64,000 nt of DNA from the NCBI RefSeq assembly GCF_000424665.1, contig NZ_AUKI01000020.1, positions 124,001-188,000 on the forward strand. The letters run 5' to 3'. Shown here in pieces: positions 44,364 through 52,850 of this stretch. Numbering within the stretch: the first letter of the stretch is position 1; each line of letters starts with the position of its first letter. The position numbers and the translations under genes were made by a program. Source of the stretch: Salinimicrobium terrae DSM 17865 (lineage in GTDB: Bacteria > Bacteroidota > Bacteroidia > Flavobacteriales > Flavobacteriaceae). The notes below the pieces were generated by a model that was not told the origin of the DNA, did no database searches, and worked only from the letters and a program-made list of their open reading frames with translations.

Positions 44364-46016
44364 TTAATTCAGAAGGGCTTTCGCATGTGCCACCGCAGAA
44401 TCACTGATGTTCTTGCCGCCCAGCATCATTGCCAGTTCCTCTATCCTGTCTTCTCCTTTCAATTCTTTGATATTCGTGATGGTGCTGTTGACGGCGTCTT
44501 CTTTATAAATTTTGAAATGTCTGTCCCCTTTTCCTGCAATCTGTGGAAGGTGGGTAATGGCGATAACCTGCATGTTTTTTCCCATTCTTTGAAGAATACC
44601 GGCCATTTTTTGAGCAATATCTCCGGAAACTCCGGTATCTATTTCATCAAAAATGATCGTAGGCAGATTGCTGTAGGTTGCCAAAATGCTCTTTACAGCT
44701 AGCATGATCCTGGAAAGTTCCCCGCCAGATGCTGCTTTTTTGATGTCGTTATAACTTCCACCTTTGTTTGCTGCGAGCAACCAATTAAGCTTATCCTGCC
44801 CGTTGTGGTAAAATTCTTTTTGTTGCTCCAGCTCAATTTTTAATGTCGCGTTGGGCATACCAAGGTCGGCCAGGATATTTTCCACTTCCTTAATGAACTT
44901 CGGAATAACGCTCTTTCGGGAGGTATGAATTTCTGAAGCTATTTTCTGAAGCTCTTCCTTTTTTTCTAAAATGGCTTTTTCTGAACGTGCTATTTCTTCA
45001 TCGGCATTTTCTGAAACCGCGACTTTCTTTGCAAGGTCTTCCTGGATTTCCTTTAGTTCCTCCACTGAACCTGCTGCATGCTTCTTTTGCAGATTATACA
45101 ACACCTGAAGTTTTGCATTCACCTGCTCCAGCTCGGCCGGATTCGCTTCTACCTTATCCAATGCCGATTCAAGTTCGGTAGCAATATCATCCAATTCTAT
45201 ATTGACGCTTTGCAGTCGTTCAAAAAGTTGCTGATACTGGCCGCTAATTCCGGCAATCTTTTGAAGATTATTTTTCGCTTCCCGAAGTGATGCCGCAGCC
45301 CCTACCTCCTCCTGCTGAATATTATTGATCGCACCTCCCAATTGCTCGGTAAGTTGCTCCACATTGCTTAGCTCCTCATACCGCTCTTCCAGCTCTTCCT
45401 GCATTCCCGTTTCCAGTTTGGCTTGCTGAAGTTCTGTAAGCAAGAACAAGTTGTAATCGTATTCTTTTGTGGCTTGTGCCTGCTCTTCTTTTAAATCCTG
45501 TAACTGCTTCTGAAGTTTTTTCAGCTGCTGTAGACCTGCCTGATAATCCTTAATGGTTCCGGCATTTTTAGCCAGAGAATCGATCACAAGAAACTGGTAT
45601 TCATTGTCTCCAAGGCTTAGAGTCTCATGCTGGCTATGGATGTCCAGCAGCTTTTCTCCCAGCGCCTGCAGCGAAGAAAGATTTGCGGGAGTATCATTAA
45701 TAAACGCCCTACTCTTTCCTGAAGGCAAAATTTCCCTTCGTATAATGGTTTGTGATTCGTAGTCGAGATCTTCTTCAGCAAAAAGTGATTTAAGGTCGTA
45801 TGAAGAAATATTAAAACTTCCTTCAATAACACATTTCTTTTCCTGGTTTCGAATGGCACTAAAATCGGCACGCTTCCCCAACAGCAGAGAAAGAGCTCCC
45901 AGCATGATAGATTTTCCCGCACCGGTTTCTCCTGTTATTATGGTAAAGCCGCTTTGAAGATCCATTTGAATATCTTCAATAAGGGCGTAGTTTTTTATAG
46001 AAAGGCTTGTGAGCAA
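44364..46016 (-). CDS. recN: DNA repair protein RecN
   Basis: 550 residues, full length. SMC-like ATPase used in double-strand break repair. The N-terminal half-domain has Walker A GETGAGKSIMLGALSLLLGKRAD, the central part is a long coiled coil (about 150-350) with a hinge, and the C-terminal half has the signature SGGELSRIMLAVK, Walker B LPTIIFDEIDTGVSG and the switch AITHLPQIAG. Cytoplasmic. Upstream it is separated from porD by a 350-base repeat-rich gap. It may use its own promoter there. Confidence 0.96.
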   Translation of the reverse strand: MLTSLSIKNYALIEDIQMDLQSGFTIITGETGAGKSIMLGALSLLLGKRADFSAIRNQEKKCVIEGSFNISSYDLKSLFAEEDLDYESQTIIRREILPSGKSRAFINDTPANLSSLQALGEKLLDIHSQHETLSLGDNEYQFLVIDSLAKNAGTIKDYQAGLQQLKKLQKQLQDLKEEQAQATKEYDYNLFLLTELQQAKLETGMQEELEERYEELSNVEQLTEQLGGAINNIQQEEVGAAASLREAKNNLQKIAGISGQYQQLFERLQSVNIELDDIATELESALDKVEANPAELEQVNAKLQVLYNLQKKHAAGSVEELKEIQEDLAKKVAVSENADEEIARSEKAILEKKEELQKIASEIHTSRKSVIPKFIKEVENILADLGMPNATLKIELEQQKEFYHNGQDKLNWLLAANKGGSYNDIKKAASGGELSRIMLAVKSILATYSNLPTIIFDEIDTGVSGDIAQKMAGILQRMGKNMQVIAITHLPQIAGKGDRHFKIYKEDAVNSTITNIKELKGEDRIEELAMMLGGKNISDSAVAHAKALLN

Positions 46017-46085
46017 GAGAATGTAAATTTGGGTTAAAGGTAAAACAATTTACAATTGTCAGGGAGCAATTAACAGGGAACAAAT

Positions 46086-46370
46086 TATCATTGAACAAAT
46101 TTAAGAATCAACTTTCAAGCACCAAATCTCACGAATTCAAAATTCAGAGTTCAAGCACCAAATTCCTGGGGATTCAAAATTCAAAGTTCAGGATTTAAAA
46201 AAGGTACTTAGAATAGAAATTGCCTACTTGAAAACTGCGCACTGCCTACTGAAAAGAAAGGTCTCGACTCCGCTCGACCAGACAAATGAACTGCGTAACA
46301 AAAAAATTGCGATTCTGCTCGACCAGACATTGAACTGCCTACTTAGCCTGCGCACTGCTCACTTAAAAAC
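46086..46370. repeat. Repeat-rich non-coding gap between porD and recN
   Basis: This gap (46017-46370) has no plausible gene. It holds two copies of TTCAAGCACCAAAT (46114 and 46150), each associated with GAATTCAAAATTCA-like words, three copies of TGCCTACT, two GCGCACTGC, and a 45-base tandem unit with GCTCGACCAGACA at 46272 and 46317. The AAGCACCAAATTCC word recurs inverted near 63.5 kb. Such simple direct repeats are known as non-coding filler in Bacteroidetes genomes; a function is not evident. Confidence 0.75.
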
Positions 46371-47261
46371 CTAATACCGAATATTCCCCCACTTTTCAGT
46401 TAATGTGGGTGCCATGGTATTTAAAGCGTCCACTACTTCCCTGATGTTAACCTGTGGCCCACCGCTAAAGATCTGTTCCACCTCGTCTGCCTTGGCATCA
46501 AAAAACGTCCTTAGCAAAAGAGAATTAGGACGGCGGCTATTCATTCGTTGTAGATCAATAATAGCTGTAGCAACTCCTTCCTTACCTTCCTGGGGTGACA
46601 TATGCATTAGATCTAAACCATTACGATGATAAGTGTAAAGAGCATTTCGATATCCCGAATAGGTATTCGAGAGCAGGTCAGCATTGAGTTGATACCGGGA
46701 GCGATTCCCATCTGTTCCTTTCCAGCCCCTGTAGGAACTCTGCTGTGCGGTTCCCACAATTTGATTAGCAGTTTCAAAATAGGGCGTCCCCCCTTGTTCC
46801 CCGAAGGTATCGGCATCCAACCCCAGGATGGTGTATGCATAATAACCAATGATTGAAGAAAGATTTGAATCAAACTGATTGGGACTGAATTCCAGCGGCT
46901 CATACTCAGTATATTCAAATGCCAGTTGTTCATCATTAAAATTAAATACAGGGCTTACCATGGTGGAGCCAAAAACCGGTCTGGATGACTGCACCTGAAT
47001 GCTGCCTGAAAAACTGTTGCCGTCATAACTGTTGATGTTGATGAACATACTACAGTTGATACGCTCCTGCGGAAGAAATTCCCTGTTGGTCCAGCGAGTC
47101 TGATTGACAAACTCGGAGACTGAATTTTCAAGAGTCTTAAAGACTGAAGCATTTACCTGTCCAGTTTGTTCACTATTAACAACAATCTGGCAGTTTAATT
47201 CCTGGGCTCCTGCACCTAAGCTCAGACTAAACATAAATAGTAAAACAAAAATTCTACTCAT
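46371..47261 (-). CDS. porD: Type IX secretion protein PorD (DUF4835)
   Basis: 296 residues. Signal peptide ending GAGAQ (about 20). The mature chain begins ELNCQIVVNSEQ and contains FNFNDEQLAFEYTEYEPLEFSPNQFDSNLSSIIGYYAYTILGLDADTF, the most conserved part of DUF4835, then a C-terminal half with DLLSNTYSGYRNALYTYHRNGLDLM and HMSPQEG. The family corresponds to PorD, required for gliding-type T9SS function in Bacteroidetes. It overlaps the coaBC stop by 8 bases. The giant T9SS substrate at 33-38 kb shows that the pathway is active. Confidence 0.9.
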   Translation of the reverse strand: MSRIFVLLFMFSLSLGAGAQELNCQIVVNSEQTGQVNASVFKTLENSVSEFVNQTRWTNREFLPQERINCSMFININSYDGNSFSGSIQVQSSRPVFGSTMVSPVFNFNDEQLAFEYTEYEPLEFSPNQFDSNLSSIIGYYAYTILGLDADTFGEQGGTPYFETANQIVGTAQQSSYRGWKGTDGNRSRYQLNADLLSNTYSGYRNALYTYHRNGLDLMHMSPQEGKEGVATAIIDLQRMNSRRPNSLLLRTFFDAKADEVEQIFSGGPQVNIREVVDALNTMAPTLTEKWGNIRY

Positions 47262-48465
47262 GACTTAACAGGATTATTTCATTCAGGATATCCTGAGCTA
47301 CTTCTTTTTTGGATTTTACCTGAAACCCTTTTTTCTTTCCATCTTTGAACAGGATCCTGACCTTGTTGGTTTCAGATTTGAATCCCGCACCGGAGTCATT
47401 CAGGGAGTTTAACACGATAAAATCCAGGTTCTTTCTTTTCAACTTCCCGATGGCGTTCTCTTCTTCATTCTCAGTTTCCAGGGCAAAACCGACAAGGAGC
47501 TGATGTTTCTTTGCTTCCCCCATTGCCGAAAGAATATCAGGATTTTTCACCAGCTCAAGTTCCATAGTCTCTGCCGACTTTTTAATCTTTTGGCTCGCTG
47601 AAACTTTCGGACGATAGTCGGACACCGCTGCTGATGCAATGGCAATATCAACTTCGGGAAAAAACTTTGTCGCTGCTTCAAACATTCCAATAGCACTCTG
47701 CACCCTGATTAAATTTATCTCCGAATTAGGATTCTGCAAATGTGTAGGACCAGAGATTAAAGTTACTTCAGCTCCCGCAGCATGTGCAGCGGCAGCAAGT
47801 TCAAAACCCATTTTTCCACTGGAATGATTTCCTATAAAACGTACAGGATCGATTGCTTCGTATGTGGGACCTGCTGTGATTAGCACTTTTTTATTCCGAA
47901 GCGGAAGACTTTCAGTAAGATGATCTTCAATAAACCCAAGGATGTCTTCGGGTTCTGCCATTCGGCCTTCTCCCGTCAATCCACTGGCCAGTTCGCCCGA
48001 GGTAGCCGGAATCATTATATTGCCATAGGAAATCAGCGTATCAAAATTTTCCCTCGTGGAAGGGTGTTTGTACATATCGAGATCCATTGCCGGGGCAAAA
48101 TAAACCGGACATTTAGCAGAGAGATATGTGGCAAGTAAAAAATTATCACTGTGTCCTTTTGCCATTTTTGAAAGAGTATTGGCAGTGGCAGGTGCGATAA
48201 GCATAAGATCGGCCCAAAAGCCGAATTCCACATGGTTACTCCATTGGTTACTGTGATCTTCTTCTTTTGTAAAAGAAGAAATGACCTCATTTTTGGAAAG
48301 TGTGGATAAGGTAAGGGGGGTTACAAATTCTTTGGCTTCAGGGGTCATTATTACCTTCACCTGCGCCCCGGCCTTTATAAATAACCGGACTAAGAATGCT
48401 GTTTTATAAGCGGCTATACCCGCGGTAACGCCGAGAAGTATTTTTTTGCCGCTTAATACAGACAT
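47254..48465 (-). CDS. coaBC: Bifunctional phosphopantothenoylcysteine decarboxylase/phosphopantothenate-cysteine ligase
   Basis: 403 residues. Two steps of coenzyme A synthesis. The N-terminal CoaC half is an FMN flavoprotein: GVTAGIAAYKTAFLVRLF, SNHVEFGFWADLMLIAPATANT with the catalytic His, and APAMDLDMYKHPSTREN. The C-terminal CoaB half has VLITAGPTYEAIDPVRFIGNHSSGKMG, ASAAVSDYRP and GFALETENEEENA. It is 6 bases behind rpoZ and overlaps porD, in the operon bamD-rpoZ-coaBC-porD. Together with coaE in the same cluster it covers three CoA steps. Confidence 0.96.
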   Translation of the reverse strand: MSVLSGKKILLGVTAGIAAYKTAFLVRLFIKAGAQVKVIMTPEAKEFVTPLTLSTLSKNEVISSFTKEEDHSNQWSNHVEFGFWADLMLIAPATANTLSKMAKGHSDNFLLATYLSAKCPVYFAPAMDLDMYKHPSTRENFDTLISYGNIMIPATSGELASGLTGEGRMAEPEDILGFIEDHLTESLPLRNKKVLITAGPTYEAIDPVRFIGNHSSGKMGFELAAAAHAAGAEVTLISGPTHLQNPNSEINLIRVQSAIGMFEAATKFFPEVDIAIASAAVSDYRPKVSASQKIKKSAETMELELVKNPDILSAMGEAKKHQLLVGFALETENEEENAIGKLKRKNLDFIVLNSLNDSGAGFKSETNKVRILFKDGKKKGFQVKSKKEVAQDILNEIILLSHE

Positions 48466-48471
48466 ATTATT

Positions 48472-48798
48472 TTATTCTTCGCTTTTGGTATTGCGATAAT
48501 AGATTTTTTCATCCAGCCACTCCTGAACTGCTAAAGCATGTGGCTTTGGCAATTTTTCATAGAACTTGGAAACCTCAATCTGTTCCTTGTTTTCAAAGAT
48601 CTCGTCCAGACTATCGTTGTAAGTAGCAAATTCATCAAGTTTTTCAAGAAGTTCTTTCTTGATCTCACCGTTTATTTGCGTAGCCCTCTTGGAGATTATT
48701 GAAATCGCCTCATAAATATTATTGGTAGTGGCATCGATCTTGTTCTTGTCAAGAGTCGTAGTGTTTAGTGGAGCATCTGTTTTCTTTAGATCTATCAT
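48472..48798 (-). CDS. rpoZ: RNA polymerase omega subunit (Bacteroidetes type)
   Basis: 108 residues. The segment TTLDKNKIDATTNNIYEAISIISKRATQINGEIKKELLEKLDEFA is the omega/Rpb6 core that embraces the beta' C-terminus; the tail LPKPHALAVQEWLDEKIYYR is typical for Bacteroidetes. It sits between bamD (4-base overlap of its ATG with the bamD stop) and coaBC, the standard order in the phylum. Assignment rests on this core and on context. Confidence 0.9.
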   Translation of the reverse strand: MIDLKKTDAPLNTTTLDKNKIDATTNNIYEAISIISKRATQINGEIKKELLEKLDEFATYNDSLDEIFENKEQIEVSKFYEKLPKPHALAVQEWLDEKIYYRNTKSEE

Positions 48799-49628
48799 AT
48801 TCTCGTCTCAGATTTTAATTGTTGTTCTGTTTTTTCAATGTCTTTCAAGGCTGTATTGGCCATTTCTATGAACTCGCCTTCGGGATAATAACGCTGATAA
48901 TCCTCATAATATTCCCTTGCCTTTTCCAATCGCTCGGGCATGGCATAAGCATAACTGTTGATGGCATACAAATAAGCCGATTCAAACCTGTAGTACATGG
49001 CTCTTTCCCTAAAAGGAGAACCGGGATAATCAGAAATGAAATTGTCAAAAGCTGCCATCGCCGCAATATAACTCTCGGTATGATGATATTGCTTTGCAAT
49101 TTCATACACTTTTCTCTCCAGCTTCACCCTAAGCTCTGTTGCCAGTTCATTGGCTTCATCCATTCTTTCACTCTCAGGAAACCGGTCGATAAACTCCTGA
49201 AGTTGACCTATTCCTTTAACCGTCTCAGTTTGATCAAGATAGTATGGCGGAGAAAGATAATAATAACTCTTAGCTCCTTTAAAAGCAGCTTCTTCAACCT
49301 TTTCACTCTCCGGGTACGTTTCCGCAAAACGCTCAAATTGATAAGCGGCCAGGAAATAATCCCCCAGTTCATAATAAGTATCTGCAAAAAGAAAGGCTAA
49401 TCTTTGCCCCTGGGGTTTACCTCTATATTCGGGCATTAACTGCTCAAAAAGCCGTAAAGCCTTCCGAAATTTCTTTCTGCTGTTCCCTTCGCCTGCTTTG
49501 GCCTCATTATATAAGTTTTCTGCAGTTGTATACTTGAGAGCAGTATCTTTGCTCTTTAACACTTCCTGATATTCTCCACAGGATGTCAAAAGAAAAACTA
49601 CGCTTAAAAATAGGATGATTTTCTTCAT
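48795..49628 (-). CDS. bamD: Outer-membrane protein assembly factor BamD
   Basis: 277 residues from the ATG at 49628 (MKKIILFLSV); an ATG at 49643 is too close to the promoter. Lipobox LLTSC (Cys17). The mature protein is a chain of TPR-like helices (RKALRLFEQLMPEYRGKPQGQRLAFLFADTYYELGDYFLAAYQFERFAETYP is the core; many aromatic pairs YY), as in BamD/ComL lipoproteins of the BAM complex that inserts beta-barrels into the outer membrane. It heads the bamD-rpoZ-coaBC-porD operon. Confidence 0.94.
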   Translation of the reverse strand: MKKIILFLSVVFLLTSCGEYQEVLKSKDTALKYTTAENLYNEAKAGEGNSRKKFRKALRLFEQLMPEYRGKPQGQRLAFLFADTYYELGDYFLAAYQFERFAETYPESEKVEEAAFKGAKSYYYLSPPYYLDQTETVKGIGQLQEFIDRFPESERMDEANELATELRVKLERKVYEIAKQYHHTESYIAAMAAFDNFISDYPGSPFRERAMYYRFESAYLYAINSYAYAMPERLEKAREYYEDYQRYYPEGEFIEMANTALKDIEKTEQQLKSETRI

Positions 49629-49647
49629 TCTGAATTTTAACATCTGG

Positions 49648-49676
49648 CAAAAATACTCTTTTCTGCCTTATTACAA
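49648..49676 (-). promoter_or_regulatory. Promoter of the bamD operon
   Basis: The minus strand shows TTG (49674-49676), an 18-base spacer and TATTTTTG (49648-49655). It places the transcript start at about 49641, 13 bases before the ATG at 49628, which supports that start over 49643. Confidence 0.6.
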
Positions 49677-49734
49677 AAACTTTAGTTTCAGCACAAATTA
49701 CACCAAAAACACAGGTTTTTCTAAAGTTTAATGA

Positions 49735-50607
49735 TTAGAATTTTTCTACAAACTCATTAATTTTTTGAGTTAGGTTTTCAGTAGAAGGAACCAGCGGCAA
49801 TCGAAGGTTATTCTTTACTATACCTCGCTTTTTTAGAAGGGCTTTTATACCCACAGGATTACCTTCAGCAAAAATGAGATCTATAGAAGGAGCCACTTTA
49901 TAATGCAGGTCATAAGCTTCATCTACTTTTCTTTCGAGTCCGAGCTTCACCATTTTGGAGAACTCGGCAGGAAATCCCTGTGCAATAACAGAGATCACAC
50001 CATGCCCGCCGGCCAGAACCATTGGCAGAGTAACCATATCGTCTCCCGAGATTGTAAGGAAACCTTCGGGAACGGCATCAATAATTCTCATAGCCTGCAC
50101 TATGTCTCCCGCAGCTTCTTTTATCCCGATGATGTTATCAACCTGTGCCAGGCGTTTAACGGTTTCGGGAAGCATATTAGAGCCTGTTCTTCCGGGTACA
50201 TTGTACATAATAATGGGCTTTGGCGAAGCGGCCGCCACTGCCTTATAATGCTGAAAAATTCCTTCCTGGGAAGGTTTGTTGTAATAAGGAGAAACCGACA
50301 ACACTGCATCAAAAGCCGAAAGATCTGTGTTCTTTACCTCTTCTGAAACTTTTGCAGTATTATTTCCGCCAATTCCAAGTACCAAAGGAATACGACCATT
50401 ATTTTCTGAAACTACAGTGTCAATTACCTGCTTTTTCTCCGCGGAAGTAAGGGTAGCACTTTCCCCGGTAGTTCCAAGAACCACCATGTAATCAATCCCA
50501 TTCTCAATTTGGAAATTCACCAGATTCCTAAGTGCTTCCACATCTATAGTAAGATCGTCTTTAAAAGGAGTGATTAACGCCACCCCTGTTCCAACAAATT
50601 TGTTCAT
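49735..50607 (-). CDS. dapA: 4-hydroxy-tetrahydrodipicolinate synthase
   Basis: 290 residues. Condenses pyruvate and aspartate semialdehyde in lysine/diaminopimelate synthesis. Motifs: [22 protein letters not shown] with the catalytic Thr pair, [10 protein letters not shown] with the catalytic Tyr, and the Schiff-base Lys in [18 protein letters not shown] follows. TIM-barrel, cytoplasmic tetramer. Its ATG overlaps the preceding DUF6913 stop by one base, and the gap to the bamD promoter is 100 bases. Confidence 0.97.
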   Translation of the reverse strand: MNKFVGTGVALITPFKDDLTIDVEALRNLVNFQIENGIDYMVVLGTTGESATLTSAEKKQVIDTVVSENNGRIPLVLGIGGNNTAKVSEEVKNTDLSAFDAVLSVSPYYNKPSQEGIFQHYKAVAAASPKPIIMYNVPGRTGSNMLPETVKRLAQVDNIIGIKEAAGDIVQAMRIIDAVPEGFLTISGDDMVTLPMVLAGGHGVISVIAQGFPAEFSKMVKLGLERKVDEAYDLHYKVAPSIDLIFAEGNPVGIKALLKKRGIVKNNLRLPLVPSTENLTQKINEFVEKF

Positions 50608-51119
50608 TAAGTTGTTGTGTTTAATATTTTTAAATACTTTTTCAATTCTTCTGTGAAAATTTCTGCTTCTGAAAGTCCTGCGGAAATTGTCAGGTCAAAA
50701 ATGCCGTTCTGGTCCGGGATTTTCCTCCCTACCTTCAGCCTCGCACGGGTTACCGAAACGAGAAAATCGGCCATTTTATTTTCTGAAGCGGTAAATGAAA
50801 TAAGAACATCATATTGAAAAGCCATAAATGCCGAAGCCGCTTGAGAGGTTTTACCACTCCAGCCAAAGTCCTCTTTAGAAATCACCGGGTAGTCAAAAGT
50901 CCCATTTTTGACACCTTTTTCTCTACAACTTACAATGTTAACCTCATGCTGTTGAAGGTTTAAATCCCCCTTCAGCTTTAAAAAAGATTTGATTGATTCT
51001 TCATTCACCTCATCCAGGATAATTCCCAGTTTACACTCCTTACTTTCAGCAACAGAATTATCTCCGGTTTGGCGCAAATTCTTTCTTGCCACAGCAAGTT
51101 TAATATCTGTTATTTTCAC
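50607..51119 (-). CDS. DUF6913 family protein
   Basis: 170 residues, starting with GTG at 51119 (MKITDIKLA). The sequence has a mixed alpha/beta pattern ([69 protein letters not shown]) recognised as the flavobacterial DUF6913 family, usually linked to dapA and bamD; its function is unknown. It contains two copies of the dispersed palindrome (50892-50915, read VKNGTFD; 50693-50715, read QNGIFD), the largest number in any one gene here together with prmC. A -7 box TAATTTTG (51124-51131) ends 4 bases before the start. Confidence 0.78.
   Translation of the reverse strand: MKITDIKLAVARKNLRQTGDNSVAESKECKLGIILDEVNEESIKSFLKLKGDLNLQQHEVNIVSCREKGVKNGTFDYPVISKEDFGWSGKTSQAASAFMAFQYDVLISFTASENKMADFLVSVTRARLKVGRKIPDQNGIFDLTISAGLSEAEIFTEELKKYLKILNTTT
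50892..50915 (-). repeat. Palindrome copy inside the DUF6913 gene
   Basis: GTCAAAAGTCCCATTTTTGACACC on the plus strand; read on the minus strand as V-K-N-G-T-F-D. A second weaker copy is at 50693-50715 in the same gene. Confidence 0.65.
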
Positions 51120-51123
51120 GGCG

Positions 51124-51131
51124 CAAAATTA
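51124..51131 (-). promoter_or_regulatory. -7 box (TAATTTTG) 4 bases before the DUF6913 start
   Basis: On the minus strand TAATTTTG matches TAnnTTTG, with TTG candidates 16 or 22 bases further upstream. It ends 4 bases before the GTG, implying a leaderless transcript if used. Confidence 0.35.
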
Positions 51132-51176
51132 GGAAATATAGCATTACCAAACGCAAAGGAAACTACCGATTTTTCG

Positions 51177-51875
51177 CTATACCAGGTGCAAAAGCCTGAG
51201 TTTCTTTTCGGGAGTGATAAAAAAGAGGAAAACAAGTTTTATTGCCGCAAATTTTATGAGGGTTCCTACGATTTCCACACTAAGATCTCTAAAGTAGAAA
51301 ACCTCCATATCCCTTAAAACAGCCGAAAAAATGAAAGAAAGGGTCAGGCATATAAAGAAAACAGCCTTTTTAGAAAATGAATTCAGATAATAAATCAGTG
51401 CAGTAATAGCAAAAAACAAAAGATTGATATAATAAATCACATATAGCCAGAAGGAGAGATCATTTGTTAAACTGCGTTCGATTTCAATAATATGAACCCA
51501 TAAAAGATATACATAAACAGCGATCACCGCTATAAAATAAAGGGTGGTAAACCTACTGCCTTTCTCATACTCTGTATGTTTAATAGCTTCACGGGCTAGA
51601 AAGATGTAGCTGATTAACCATAATCCAAGTTTCACCTGTTCAAAATACCAAACCCTGCCGCCCCAGGAAATTAAAGTAGCCGCTATTGCTATTCTCAAAA
51701 ACATCAAAAAATTATAATTCTTAAAGGGAATTTTTTTGAGATAGTAAAGGACCAGAGGTAAGAAAAACAGAATTTCACCCAGCTTTTTAATCAAAAAGCT
51801 CTCGGAAATAATACCGGCCAGATTTATACCTATAGCAGTGATAGCCAGGAGAGAAAGAATAACCTTTTGTTTCAT
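51177..51875 (-). CDS. Unknown membrane protein with about seven segments
   Basis: 232 residues, most of them hydrophobic. Segments are seen at about 5-25 (ILSLLAITAIGINLAGII), 33-48, 55-75 (LMFLRIAIAATLISWG), 80-95, 110-130 (FIAVIAVYVYLLWVHI), 140-165 (LWVIYYINLLFFAITALIYYL) and 172-190. Aromatic residues are frequent, charged ones confined to loops (KHTEYEKGSRF). I recognise no family. It follows another seven-segment protein on the same strand with 109 bases between them; the two may be related by topology but I see no clear sequence match. Confidence 0.65.
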   Translation of the reverse strand: MKQKVILSLLAITAIGINLAGIISESFLIKKLGEILFFLPLVLYYLKKIPFKNYNFLMFLRIAIAATLISWGGRVWYFEQVKLGLWLISYIFLAREAIKHTEYEKGSRFTTLYFIAVIAVYVYLLWVHIIEIERSLTNDLSFWLYVIYYINLLFFAITALIYYLNSFSKKAVFFICLTLSFIFSAVLRDMEVFYFRDLSVEIVGTLIKFAAIKLVFLFFITPEKKLRLLHLV

Positions 51876-51984
51876 TACCGGGGGAAATTACCCGCAATAT
51901 AGAAATTTTGTGAAGAACAGGCTTTAATGTTAATAATTTTGATAAAAAAATAAAAAAATATCATTTGTAAGAGAGAAAAATATT

Positions 51985-52671
51985 CTAAAATCCCGGAAGA
52001 ATAGTATTTTTTCTTCGATGAAAGGCGTGTTCTACCATTCCAAAAAGAGCGATAACATGAAACAGGGGATAGAAGATTGTGACGCTGACGTCCGGTAAAA
52101 TAAATAGTTTGAAAAACAGGGAAAGCTCGGATAATAACAAAGAGGCCGAAGCCAGCATAAGCCACAAAGAGGCATAATGGGATTTAAGGATGTATTGTGA
52201 AAAGGTTATAGCCAGAAGAAGTGTTAGCACCAGAATATATATGTACGCTATTACCTGGTGAGAAGGAATTACCTGCGGTACAAGATCGCCCAGGGTGAAA
52301 AACAGAAATCCGAGAAAAGCATACATGATTAACAGTGAAATGCCCTCCACAAGGTGAATTTTTGCCCTTTTGAAGCCTGTCAGGGCAAAAACATATAGAA
52401 TCATTATTGCACCTCCAAAGCACCAGAGGGTAGATTCTGGATGACTAAAAAACCCCTCTAACATTAGCAAATCCCGAACGTAAAATAACATTAACACAAT
52501 AATCATTGGCAGGAACCAGGTTTTTGCTTTATACCTGTAATATAAGATGAGCACGGGGATTAAGAGTGTGGTTGAGATAAAAGTAAGTGCCTGAATATTG
52601 AAAATAGCACCGACAATAAAAATTGTACCAAGAAACAGGAACAACAACAAAATTTTTTGACTCGTCTTCAC
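51985..52671 (-). CDS. Unknown membrane protein, YhhN/TMEM86-like topology
   Basis: 228 residues with about eight hydrophobic segments (ILLLFLFLGTIFIVGAIF, LTFISTTLLIPVLILYY, FLPMIIVLMLFYVRDLLML, WCFGGAIMILYVFALTGF, ISLLIMYAFLGFLFFTLG, VIAYIYILVLTLLLAITFSQ, LMLASASLLLSELSLFFK, TIFYPLFHVIALFGMVEHAF). The arrangement, the acidic LSELS in a late segment and the final PLFHVIALFGMVEHAF resemble lysoplasmalogenase-like YhhN proteins, but I cannot confirm the family from sequence alone. It sits between the first unknown membrane protein and the nucleotidase genes and is transcribed away from the latter. Confidence 0.6.
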   Translation of the reverse strand: MKTSQKILLLFLFLGTIFIVGAIFNIQALTFISTTLLIPVLILYYRYKAKTWFLPMIIVLMLFYVRDLLMLEGFFSHPESTLWCFGGAIMILYVFALTGFKRAKIHLVEGISLLIMYAFLGFLFFTLGDLVPQVIPSHQVIAYIYILVLTLLLAITFSQYILKSHYASLWLMLASASLLLSELSLFFKLFILPDVSVTIFYPLFHVIALFGMVEHAFHRRKNTILPGF

Positions 52672-52824
52672 AGTTTTAAGTTAGAAATAGCCAGCATATC
52701 CTATCAATTTGGCCGAAAAATAAAACAATTTTCCTTTAAGACTACAAATAATCTTAAAAAAAGTAAGAAAAGTGACTATCTGCTGAAAAATTCGAATCTT
52801 CTATTTCATCCTTACAAAAACTCC

Positions 52825-52832
52825 TACTTTTG
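52825..52832 (+). promoter_or_regulatory. -7 box (TACTTTTG) of the split nucleotidase operon
   Basis: TACTTTTG matches TAnnTTTG and lies 18 bases before the ATG at 52851; a TTC segment about 17 bases further upstream is a poor -33. It excludes a TTG start at 52830, which lies inside the box. Confidence 0.45.
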
Positions 52833-52850
52833 TTTTTTACACAACACGAA

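Noticed and set aside
51875-52165. A 96-codon minus-strand frame overlapping the membrane protein at 51985
   Set aside because: It is in another frame of the same DNA and lacks the clean hydrophobic segments of the longer gene.
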